The position numbers were made by a program, and so were the translations under genes. From the NCBI GenBank assembly GCA_043228905.1, contig JBHGNT010000050.1, forward strand, positions 1 to 64,000: DNA of 64,000 nt, given 5' to 3'. Positions 51,501 to 62,865 of the stretch are shown here, piece by piece. Source of the DNA: Azolla caroliniana. Its lineage: Eukaryota > Polypodiophyta. Under the pieces are notes generated by a model that had not been told where the DNA came from, did not search any database, and saw nothing but the letters and a program-made list of their open reading frames with translations. Each line of letters begins with the position of its first letter. Position 1 is the stretch's first letter.

Positions 51501-52144
51501 ACCTGAGTTTCAAAATCTCGATTTTTTAATTCTATATCATAGCTAGCCTTGTTAGCTTCGATTTGCATGTTTGAACACAGAAATCCGATATCACACGAGC
51601 CAGGTATGACCATTTTAATTTACACACACGCTCTTCTCAACTCCCTCCTCAAATATGCTAATTTCTTCATGTCTCTCGACCTGAGTTTCAAAATCTCGAT
51701 TTTTTAATTTTATATCATAGCTAGCCTTTTTAGCTTCGATTTGCATGTTTGAACACAGCAATCCGATATCACACGAGCTAGGTATGACCATTTTAATTTA
51801 CTCAATGGCTCTTCTCAACTCCCTCCTCAAATATGCTAATTTTCTCATGTCTCTCGACCTGAGTTTCAAAATCACGATTTTTTAATTCTATATCATAGCT
51901 AGCCTTGTTAATTTCGATTCGCATGTTTGAACACAGAAATCCGATATCACACGAGCCAGGTATGACCATTTTAATTTACTCACTCGCTCTTCTCAACTCC
52001 CTCCTCCAGCATGCTAATTTCCTCATGTCTTTCGACGTCAGTTTCGAAATCACGATTTTTTAAGTCTATATCATAGCTTGCCTTGTTAGCTTCGATTCGC
52101 ATGTTTGAACACAGAAATCCGATATCACACGAGCCAGGTAGGAC
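48539..52144. repeat. 8-monomer HOR, 1424 bp, 2.5 copies
   Basis: Copies are 48539-49962 and 49963-51386, plus 51387 to about 52144. The order is cttaatgtctc A-type; ttacacac ending cctttttagc; acagcaatcc/gctagg with aatggct; B ending agcttgcc; taggacc B-like with cgaaatctc; acagag with cttgat; acactg with cttgacctgag; gttatc/actgact/caaagatg. Markers recur at 1424 bp: taggacc at 49291, 50715, 52139 and taatgtctc at 48641, 50065, 51489. It has no tctcacctg unit, unlike the 8-mer at 29502-34481. Three of its monomers come from that older series and three from the acagcaatcc series. Confidence 0.93.
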
Positions 52145-55100
52145 CATTTTAATTTACTCACACGCTCTTCTCAACTCCCTCCTCAAATATGCTAATTTCT
52201 TCATGTCTCTCGACCTGAGTTTCAAAATCTCGATTTTTTAATTCTATTTCATAGCTACCCTTGTTAGATTCGATTCGCATGTTTGAACACAGAAATCCGA
52301 TATCACACGAGCCAGGTATGACCATTTTAATTTACTCACTCGCTCTTCTCAACTCCCTCCTCCAGCATGCTAATTTCCTCATGTCTTTCGACGTCAGTTT
52401 CAAAATCTTGATTTTTTAATTCTATATCATAGCTAGCCTTGTTAGCTTCGATTCGCATGTTTGAACACTGAAATCCGATATCACACGAGCCAGGTATGAC
52501 CATTTTAATTTACTCACTGGCTCTTCTGAACTCCCTCCTCAAATATGCTAATTTCCTCATGTCTCTCGACCTGAGTTTCAAAATCACGATTTTTTAAGTC
52601 TATATCATAGCTAGCCTTGTTAGTTTCGATTCGCATGTTTGAACACAGAAATCCGATATCACACGAGCTAGGTATGACCATTTTAATTTACTCACACGCT
52701 CTTCTCAACTCCCTCCTCAAATATGCTAATTTCTTCATGTCTCTCGACCTGAGTTTCAAAATCTCGATTTTTTAATTCTATATCATAGCTAGCCTTGTTA
52801 GCTTCGATTCGCATGTTTGAACACAGAAATCCGATATCACACGAGCCAGGTATGACCATTTTAATTTACACACACGCTCTTCTCAACTCCCTCCTCAAAT
52901 ATGCTAATTTCTTCATGTCTCTCGACCTGAGTTTCAAAATCTCGATTTTTTAATTCTATATCATAGCTAGCCTTGTTAGTTTCGATTTGCATGTTTGAAC
53001 ACAGCAATCCGATATCACACGAGCTAGGTATGACCATTTTAATTTACTCAATGGCTCTTCTCAACTCCCTCCTCAAATATGCTAATTTCCTCATGTCTCT
53101 CGACCTGAGTTTCAAAATCACGATTTTTTAATTCTATATCATAGCTAGGCTTGTTAGTTTCGATTCGCATGTTTGAACACAGAAATCCGATATCACACGA
53201 GCCAGGTATGACCATTTTAATTTACTCACTCGCTCTTCTCAACTCCCTCCTCCAGCATGCTAATTTCCTCATGTCTTTCGACGTCAGCTTCGAAATCACG
53301 ATTTTTTAAGTCTATATCATAGCTTGCCTTGTTAGCTTCGATTCGCATGTTTGAACACAGAAATCCGATATCACACGAGCCAGGTATGACCATTTTAATT
53401 TACTCACACGCTCTTCTCAACTCCCTCCTCAAATATGCTAATTTCTTCATGCCTCTCGACCTGAGTTTCAAAATCTCGATTTTTTAATTCTATATCATAG
53501 CTAGCCTTGTTAGTTTCGATTCGCATGTTTGAACACAGAAATCCGATATCACACGAGCCAGGTATGACCATTTTAATTTACTCACACGCTCTTCTCAACT
53601 CCCTCCTCAAATATGCTAATTTCTTATATTCTCTCGACCTGAGTTTCAAAATCTCGATTTTTTAATTCTATATCATAGCTAGCCTTGTTAGCTTCGATTT
53701 GCATGTTTGAACACAGAAATCCGATATCACACGAGCCAGGTATGACCATTTTAATTTACTCACTCGCTCTTCTCAACTCCCTCCTCCAACATGCTAATTT
53801 CCTCATGTCTTTCGACGTCAGTTTCGAAATCACGATTTTTTAAGTCTATATCATAGCTTGCCTTGTTAGCTTCGATTCGCATGTTTGAACACAGAAATCC
53901 GATATCACACGAGCCAGGTATGACCATTTTAATTTACTCACACGCTCTTCTCAACTCCCTCCTCAAATATGCTAATTTCTTCATGTCTCTCGACCTGAGT
54001 TTCAAAATCTCGATTTTTTAATTCTATATCATAGCTAGCCTTGTTAGCTTCGATTTGCATGTTTGAACACAGAAATCCGATATCACACGAGCCAGGTATG
54101 ACCATTTTAATTTACTCACACGCTCTTCTCAACTCCCTCCTCAAATATGCTAATTTCCTCATGTCTCTCGACCTGAGTTTCAAAATCTCGATTTTTTAAT
54201 TCTATATCATAGCTAGCCTTGTTAGCTTCGATTTGCATGTTTGAACACAGAAATCCGATATCACACGAGCCAGGTATGACCATTTTAATTTACTCACTCG
54301 CTCTTCTCAACTCCCTCCTCAAATATGCTAATTTCCTCATGTCTCTCGACCTGAGTTTCAAAATCTCGATATTTTAATTCTATATCATAGCTAGCCTTGT
54401 TAGCTTCGATTTGCATGTTTGAACACAGAAATCCGATATCACACGAGCCAGATATGACCATCTTAATTTACTCACTCGCTCTTCTCAACTCCCTCCTCAA
54501 ATATGCTAATTTAAGCATGTCTCTCGATCTGAGTTTCAAAATCTCGATTTTTTAATTCTATATCATACCTAGCGTTGTTAGCTTCGATTCGCATGTTTGA
54601 ACACAAAAATCCGATATCACACGAGCCAGGTATGACCATTTTAATTTACTCACTCGCTCTTCTCAACTCCCTCCTCCAGCATGCTAATTTCCTCATGTCT
54701 TTCGATGTCAGTTTTAAAATCTTGATTTTTTAATTCTATATCATAGCTAGCCTTGTTAACTTCGATTCGCATGTTTGAACACAGAAATCCGATATCACAC
54801 GAGCCAGGTATGACCATTTTAATTTACTCACTGGCTCTTCTCAACTCCCTCCTCAAATATGTTAATTTCCTGATGTCTCTCGACCGGAGTTTCAAAATCA
54901 CGATTTTTTAATTCTATATCATAGCTACCCTTGTTAGCTTCGATTCGCATGTTTGAACACAAAAATCCGATATCACACGAGCCAGGTATGACCATTTTAA
55001 TTTACTCACTGGCTCTTCTCAACTCCCTCCTCAAATATGCTAATTTCCTCATGTCTCTTGACCTGAGTTTCAAAATCACGATTTTTTAATTCTATATCAT

Positions 55101-57259
55101 AGCTAGCCTTGTTAGTTTCGATTCGCATGTTTGAACACAGAACTCCGATATCACACGAGCCAGGTATGACCATTTTAATTTACTCACTCGCTCTTCTCAA
55201 CTCCCTCCTCCAGCATGCTAATTTCCTCATGTCTTTCGACGTCAGTTTCAAAATCTTGATATTTTAATTCTATATCATAGCTAGCCTTGTTAGCTTCGAT
55301 TTGCATGTTTGAACACAGAAATCCGATATCACACGAGCCAGGTATGACCATTTTAATTTACTCACACGCTCTTCTCAACTCCCTCCTCAAATATGCTAAT
55401 TTCTTCATGCCTCTCGACCTGAGTTTCAAAATCTCGATTTTTTAATTCTATATCATAGCTAGCCTTGTTAGTTTCGATTCGCATGTTTGAACACAGAAAT
55501 CCGATATCACACGAGCCAGGTATAACCATTTTAATTTACTCACTCGCTCTTCTCAACTCCCTCCTCCAACATGCTAATTTCCTCATGTCTTTCGACGTCA
55601 GTTTCAAAATCTTGATATTTTAATTCTATATCATAGCTAGCCTTGTTAGCTTCGATTCACATGTTTGAGCACAGAAATTCGATATCACACGAGCCAGGTA
55701 TGACCATTTTAATTTACTCACTGGCTCTTCTCAACTCCCTCCTCAAACATGCTAATTTCCTAATGTCTTTCGACATGAGTTTCAAAATCTTGATTTTTTA
55801 ATTCTATATCATAGCTAGCCTTGTTAGTTTCGATTCGCATGTTTGAACACAGAAATCCGATATCACACGAGCCAGGTATGACCATTTTAATTTACTCACT
55901 GGCTCTTCTCAACTCCCTCCTCCAACATGCTAATTACCTCATGTCTTTCGACGTCAGTTTCAAAATCTTGATATTTTAATTTTATATCATAGCTAGCCTT
56001 GTTAGCTTCGATTCACATGTTTGAGCACAGAAATCCGATATCACACGAGCCAGGTATGACCATTTTAATTTACTCACACGCTCTTCTCAACTCCCTCCTC
56101 AAATATGCTAATTTCTTCATGTCTCTCGACCTGAGTTTCAAAATCTCGATTTTTTAATTCTATATCATAGCTAGCCTAGTTAGCTTCGATTCGCATGTTT
56201 GAACACAGAAATCCGATATCACACGAGCCAGGTATGACCATTTTAATTTACTCACTAGCTCTTCTCAACTCCCTCCTCAAATATGTTAATTTTTTCATGT
56301 CTCTCGAACTGAGTTTCAAAATCTCGATTTTTTAATTCTATATCATAGCTAGCCTTGTTAGCTTCGATTCGCATTTTGAACACAGAAATCCGATATCACA
56401 CGAGCCAGGTGTGACCATTTTAATTTACTCACTCGCTCTTCTCAACTCAATCCTCCAACATGCTAATTTCCTCATGTCTCTCGACGTGAGTTTCAAAATC
56501 TTGATTTTTTAATTCTATATCAAAGCTAGCGTAGTTAGCTTCGATTCGCATGTTTGAACACAAAAATCCGATATCACACGAGCCAGGTATGACCATTTTA
56601 ATTTACTCACTGGCTCTTCTCTACTCCCTCCTCAAATATGCTAATTTCCTCATGTCTCTCGAACTGAGTTTCAAAATCTCGATCTTTTAATTCTATGTCA
56701 TAGCTAGCGTTGTTATCTTCGAGTCGCATGTTTGAACACATAAATCCGATATCACACGAGCCAGCTATGACCATTTTAATTTACACACTGGCACTTCTCA
56801 ACTCCCTCCTCAAATATGCTAATTTCCTCATGTCTCTCGACTTGAGTTTCAAAATCTCGATTTTTTAATTCTATATCATAGCTAGCCTTGTTAGCTTCGA
56901 TTCGCATGTTTGAACACAGAAATCCGATATCACACGAGCCAGGTATGACCATTTTAATTTGCTCACTGGCTCTTCTCTACTCCCTCCTCAAATATGCTAA
57001 TTTTCTCATGTCTCTCAAACTGAGTTTCAAAATCTCGATTATTTAATTCTATGTCATAGCTAGCCTTGTTAGCTTCGATTCGCATGTTTGAACACAGAAA
57101 TCCGATATCACACGAGCCAGGTATGACCATTTTAATTTACTCACTGGCTCTTCTCAACTCCCTCCTCAAATATGCTAATTTGGCCATGTCTTTCGACGTG
57201 AGTTTCAAAATCTTGATTTTTAAATTCTATATGAAAGCTAGCGTTGTTAGCTTCGATTC
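52099..57259. repeat. Mixed, increasingly diverged monomers
   Basis: Twenty-nine monomers with no full HOR. To about 53.9 kb they resemble units at 43-48 kb. After 54.4 kb private changes accumulate: gccagatatgaccatctt (54450), atttaagcatg (54511), gaccggag, gagtcgcatg (56722), caaagctagcg (56522), tggccatg (57181). Units with cacatgtttgagcac occur at 55660 and 56016. One unit, 56371-56547, is 177 bp through loss of one base in gcattttgaa. No gene or insertion is seen. Confidence 0.85.
56371..56547. repeat. 177-bp monomer with a private 1-bp deletion at its start
   Basis: The unit begins gcattttgaacac instead of gcatgtttgaacac, losing one base in m5-8. It also has ggtgtgacc and ctcaactcaatcc. 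This is the only 177-bp unit not belonging to the tctcacctg class; it is not repeated elsewhere in the window. Confidence 0.9.
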
Positions 57260-59039
57260 GCATGTTTGAACACAAAAATCCGATATTAAACGAGCCAGGT
57301 ATGACCATTTTAATTTACTCACTCGCTCTTCTCAACTCCCTCCTCAAATATGCTAATTTCCGCATGTCTCTCGACCTGAGTTTCAAAATCTCGATTTTCT
57401 AATTCTATATCATAGCTAGCGTTGTTAGCTTCGATTCGCATGTTTGAACACAAAAATCCGAAATCACACGAGCCAGGTATGAACATTTTAATTTACTCAC
57501 TCGCTCTTCTCAACTCCCTCCTCCAACATGCTAATTTCCTCATGTCTTTCGACGTCAGTTTCAAAATCTCGATTTTTTAATTCTATATCATAGCTAGCCT
57601 TGTTAGCTTCGATTTGCATGTTTGAACACAGAAATCCGATGTCACACGAGCTAGGTATGACCATTTTAATTTACTCACTGGCTCTTCTCAACTCCCTCCT
57701 CAAATATGCTAATTTCCTCATGTCTCTCGACCTGAGTTTCAAAATCACGATTTTTTAATTCTATATCATAGCTAGCCTTGTTAGTTTCGATTCGCATGTT
57801 TGAACACAGAAATCCGATATCACACGAGCCAGGTATAACCATTTTAATTTACTCACTCGCTCTTCTCAACTCCCTCCTCCAACATGCTAATTTCCTCATG
57901 TCTTTCGACGTCACTTTCAAAATCTTGATATTTTAATTCTATATCATAGCTAGCCTTGTTAGCTTCGATTCACATGTTTGAGCACAGAAATCCGATATCA
58001 CACGAGCCAGGTATGACCATTTTAATTTACTCACTGGCTCTTCTCAACTCCCTCCTCAAATATGCTAATTTCCTCATGTCTCTCGACCTGAGTTTCAAAA
58101 TCACGATATTTTAATTCTATATCATAGCTAGGCTTGTTAGTTTCGATTCGCATGTTTGAACACAGAAATCCGATATCACACGAGCCAGGTATGACCATTT
58201 TAATTTACTCACTCGCTCTTCTCAACTCCCTCCTCCAACATGCTAATTTCCTCATGTCTTTCGACGTCAGTTTCAAAATCTTGATATTTTAATTCTATAT
58301 CATAGCTAGCCTTGTTAGCTTCGATTCACATGTTTGAGCACAGAAATTCGATATCACACGAGCCAGGTATGACCATTTTAATTTACTCACTGGCTCTTCT
58401 CAACTCCCTCCTCAAACATGCTAATTTCCTAATGTCTTTCGACATGAGTTTCAAAATCTTGATTTTTTAATTCTATATCATAGCTAGCCTTGTTAGTTTC
58501 GATTCGCATGTTTGAACACAGAAATCCGATATTACACGAGCCAGGTATGACCATTTTAATTTACTCACTGGCTCTTCTCAACTCCCTCCTCAAATATGCT
58601 AATTTCCTCATGTCTCTCGACCTGAGTTTCAAAATCACAAATTTTTAATTCTATATCATAGCTAGGCTTGTTAGTTTCGATTCGCATGTTTGAACACAAA
58701 AATCCGATATCACACGAGCCAGGTATGACCATTTTAATTTACTCACTGGCTCTTCTCAACTCCCTCCTCAAATATGCTAATTTCGGCATGTCTCTCGACC
58801 TGAGTTTCAAAATCTTGATTTTTTAATTCTATATCATAGCTAGCCTTGTTAGTTTCGATTCGCATGTTTGAACACAGAAATCCGATATCACACGAGCCAG
58901 GTATGACCATTTTAATTTACTCACTCGCTTTTCTCAACTCCCTCCTCCAACATGCTAATTTCCTCATGTCTTTCGACGTCAGTTTCAAAATCTTGATTTT
59001 TTAATTCTATATCATAGCTAGCGTTGTTAGCTTCGATTC

Positions 59040-59172
59040 GCATGTTTGAACACAGAAATCCGATATCACACGAGCCAGGTATGAACATTTTAATTTACTG
59101 ACTAGCTCTTCTCAACTCCCTCCTCAAATATGCTAATTTCTATATCATAGCTAGGCTTGTTAGTTTCGATTC
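59040..59172. repeat. 133-bp monomer with 45-bp deletion (copy 1)
   Basis: tgctaatttc is joined directly to tatatcatag at 59140/59141; m102-146 are absent, including the m126-139 dyad. The two edges share a near-match (aatttc at m96-101 and aattc at m142-146), suggesting microhomology. The left part resembles the unit at 62866 (tgaacatt, ctgactagct) and the right part resembles the end of the unit at 58506 (ctaggcttg, ttagtttcg), so the join may be the crossover that created the HOR. Confidence 0.9.
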
Positions 59173-60952
59173 GCATGTTTGAACACAAAAATCCGATATC
59201 ACACTAGCCAGGTATGACCATTTTAATTTACTCACTGGCTCTTCTCAACTCCCTCCTCAAATATGCTAATTTCGGCATGTCTCTCGACCTGAGTTTCAAA
59301 ATCTTGATTTTTTAATTCTATATCATAGCTAGCCTTGTTAGTTTCGATTCGCATGTTTGAACACAGAAATCCGATATCACACGAGCCAGGTATGAACATT
59401 TTAATTTACTCACTCGGTCTTCTCAACTCCCTCCTCCAACATGCTAATTTCCTCATGTCTTTCGACGTCAGTTTCAAAATCTCGATTTTTTAATTCTATA
59501 TCATAGCTAGCCTTGTTAGCTTCGATTTGCATGTTTGAACACAGAAATCCGATGTCACACGAGCTAGGTATGACCATTTTAATTTACTCACTGGCTCTTC
59601 TCAACTCCCTCCTCAAATATGCTAATTTCCTCATGTCTCTCGACCTGAGTTTCAAAATCACGATTTTTTAATTCTATATCATAGCTAGCCTTGTTAGTTT
59701 CGATTCGCATGTTTGAACACAGAAATCCGATATCACACGAGCCAGGTATAACCATTTTAATTTACTCACTCGCTCTTCTCAACTCCCTCCTCCAACATGC
59801 TAATTTCCTCATGTCTTTCGACGTCACTTTCAAAATCTTGATATTTTAATTCTATATCATAGCTAGCCTTGTTAGCTTCGATTCACATGTTTGAGCACAG
59901 AAATCCGATATCACACGAGCCAGGTATGACCATTTTAATTTACTCACTGGCTCTTCTCAACTCCCTCCTCAAATATGCTAATTTCCTCATGTCTCTCGAC
60001 CTGAGTTTCAAAATCACGATATTTTAATTCTATATCATAGCTAGGCTTGTTAGTTTCGATTCGCATGTTTGAACACAGAAATCCGATATCACACGAGCCA
60101 GGTATGACCATTTTAATTTACTCACTCGCTCTTCTCAACTCCCTCCTCCAACATGCTAATTTCCTCATGTCTTTCGACGTCAGTTTCAAAATCTCGATTT
60201 TTTAATTCTATATCATAGCTAGCCTTGTTAGCTTCGATTTGCATGTTTGAACACAGAAATCCGATATCACACAAGCCAGGTATGACCATTTTAATTTACT
60301 CACTGGCTCTTCTCAACTCCCTCCTCAAATATGCTAATTTCCTCATGTCTCTCGACCTGAGTTTCAAAATCACGATTTTTTAATTCTATATCATAGCTAG
60401 CCTTGTTAGTTTCGATTCGCATGTTTGAACACAGAAATCCGATATTACACGAGCCAGGTATGACCATTTTAATTTACTCACTGGCTCTTCTCAACTCCCT
60501 CCTCAAATATGCTAATTTCCTCATGTCTCTCGACCTGAGTTTCAAAATCACAAATTTTTAATTCTATATCATAGCTAGGCTTGTTAGTTTCGATTCGCAT
60601 GTTTGAACACAAAAATCCGATATCACACGAGCCAGGTATGACCATTTTAATTTACTCACTGGCTCTTCTCAACTCCCTCCTCAAATATGCTAATTTCGGC
60701 ATGTCTCTCGACCTGAGTTTCAAAATCTTGATTTTTTAATTCTATATCATAGCTAGCCTTGTTAGTTTCGATTCGCATGTTTGAACACAGAAATCCGATA
60801 TCACACGAGCCAGGTATGACCATTTTAATTTACTCACTCGCTTTTCTCAACTCCCTCCTCCAACATGCTAATTTCCTCATGTCTTTCGACGTCAGTTTCA
60901 AAATCTTGATTTTTTAATTCTATATCATAGCTAGCGTTGTTAGCTTCGATTC

Positions 60953-61085
60953 GCATGTTTGAACACAGAAATCCGATATCACACGAGCCAGGTATGAACA
61001 TTTTAATTTACTGACTAGCTCTTCTCAACTCCCTCCTCAAATATGCTAATTTCTATATCATAGCTAGGCTTGTTAGTTTCGATTC
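60953..61085. repeat. 133-bp monomer with 45-bp deletion (copy 2)
   Basis: Identical in structure to 59040-59172 and 1913 bp downstream of it, so it was copied with the HOR and did not arise anew. The third expected instance, at 62866, is full length and carries caaatattgaaatttcttc where the deletion would be. Confidence 0.92.
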
Positions 61086-62865
61086 GCATGTTTGAACACA
61101 AAAATCCGATATCACACTAGCCAGGTATGACCATTTTAATTTACTCACTGGCTCTTCTCAACTCCCTCCTCAAATATGCTAATTTCGGCATGTCTCTCGA
61201 CCTGAGTTTCAAAATCTTGATTTTTTAATTCTATATCATAGCTAGCCTTGTTAGTTTCGATTCGCATGTTTGAACACAGAAATCCGATATCACACGAGCC
61301 AGGTATGAACATTTTAATTTACTCACTCGGTCTTCTCAACTCCCTCCTCCAACATGCTAATTTCCTCATGTCTTTCGACGTCAGTTTCAAAATCTCGATT
61401 TTTTAATTCTATATCATAGCTAGCCTTGTTAGCTTCGATTTGCATGTTTGAACACAGAAATCCGATGTCACACGAGCTAGGTATGACCATTTTAATTTAC
61501 TCACTGGCTCTTCTCAACTCCCTCCTCAAATATGCTAATTTCCTCATGTCTCTCGACCTGAGTTTCAAAATCACGATTTTTTAATTCTATATCATAGCTA
61601 GCCTTGTTAGTTTCGATTCGCATGTTTGAACACAGAAATCCGATATCACACGAGCCAGGTATAACCATTTTAATTTACTCACTCGCTCTTCTCAACTCCC
61701 TCCTCCAACATGCTAATTTCCTCATGTCTTTCGACGTCACTTTCAAAATCTTGATATTTTAATTCTATATCATAGCTAGCCTTGTTAGCTTCGATTCACA
61801 TGTTTGAGCACAGAAATCCGATATCACACGAGCCAGGTATGACCATTTTAATTTACTCACTGGCTCTTCTCAACTCCCTCCTCAAATATGCTAATTTCCT
61901 CATGTCTCTCGACCTGAGTTTCAAAATCACGATATTTTAATTCTATATCATAGCTAGGCTTGTTAGTTTCGATTCGCATGTTTGAACACAGAAATCCGAT
62001 ATCACACGAGCCAGGTATGACCATTTTAATTTACTCACTCGCTCTTCTCAACTCCCTCCTCCAACATGCTAATTTCCTCATGTCTTTCGACGTCAGTTTC
62101 AAAATCTCGATTTTTTAATTCTATATCATAGCTAGCCTTGTTAGCTTCGATTTGCATGTTTGAACACAGAAATCCGATATCACACAAGCCAGGTATGACC
62201 ATTTTAATTTACTCACTGGCTCTTCTCAACTCCCTCCTCAAATATGCTAATTTCCTCATGTCTCTCGACCTGAGTTTCAAAATCACGATTTTTTAATTCT
62301 ATATCATAGCTAGCCTTGTTAGTTTCGATTCGCATGTTTGAACACAGAAATCCGATATTACACGAGCCAGGTATGACCATTTTAATTTACTCACTGGCTC
62401 TTCTCAACTCCCTCCTCAAATATGCTAATTTCCTCATGTCTCTCGACCTGAGTTTCAAAATCACAAATTTTTAATTCTATATCATAGCTAGGCTTGTTAG
62501 TTTCGATTCGCATGTTTGAACACAAAAATCCGATATCACACGAGCCAGGTATGACCATTTTAATTTACTCACTGGCTCTTCTCAACTCCCTCCTCAAATA
62601 TGCTAATTTCGGCATGTCTCTCGACCTGAGTTTCAAAATCTTGATTTTTTAATTCTATATCATAGCTAGCCTTGTTAGTTTCGATTCGCATGTTTGAACA
62701 CAGAAATCCGATATCACACGAGCCAGGTATGACCATTTTAATTTACTCACTCGCTTTTCTCAACTCCCTCCTCCAACATGCTAATTTCCTCATGTCTTTC
62801 GACGTCAGTTTCAAAATCTTGATTTTTTAATTCTATATCATAGCTAGCGTTGTTAGCTTCGATTC

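Noticed and set aside
57066-57269. 67-codon open frame
   Set aside because: Same frame of the monomer; ttttttaa changed to tttttaaa at 57222 removes the stop. The similarity to the frames at 5818 and 63562 only reflects the shared repeat.
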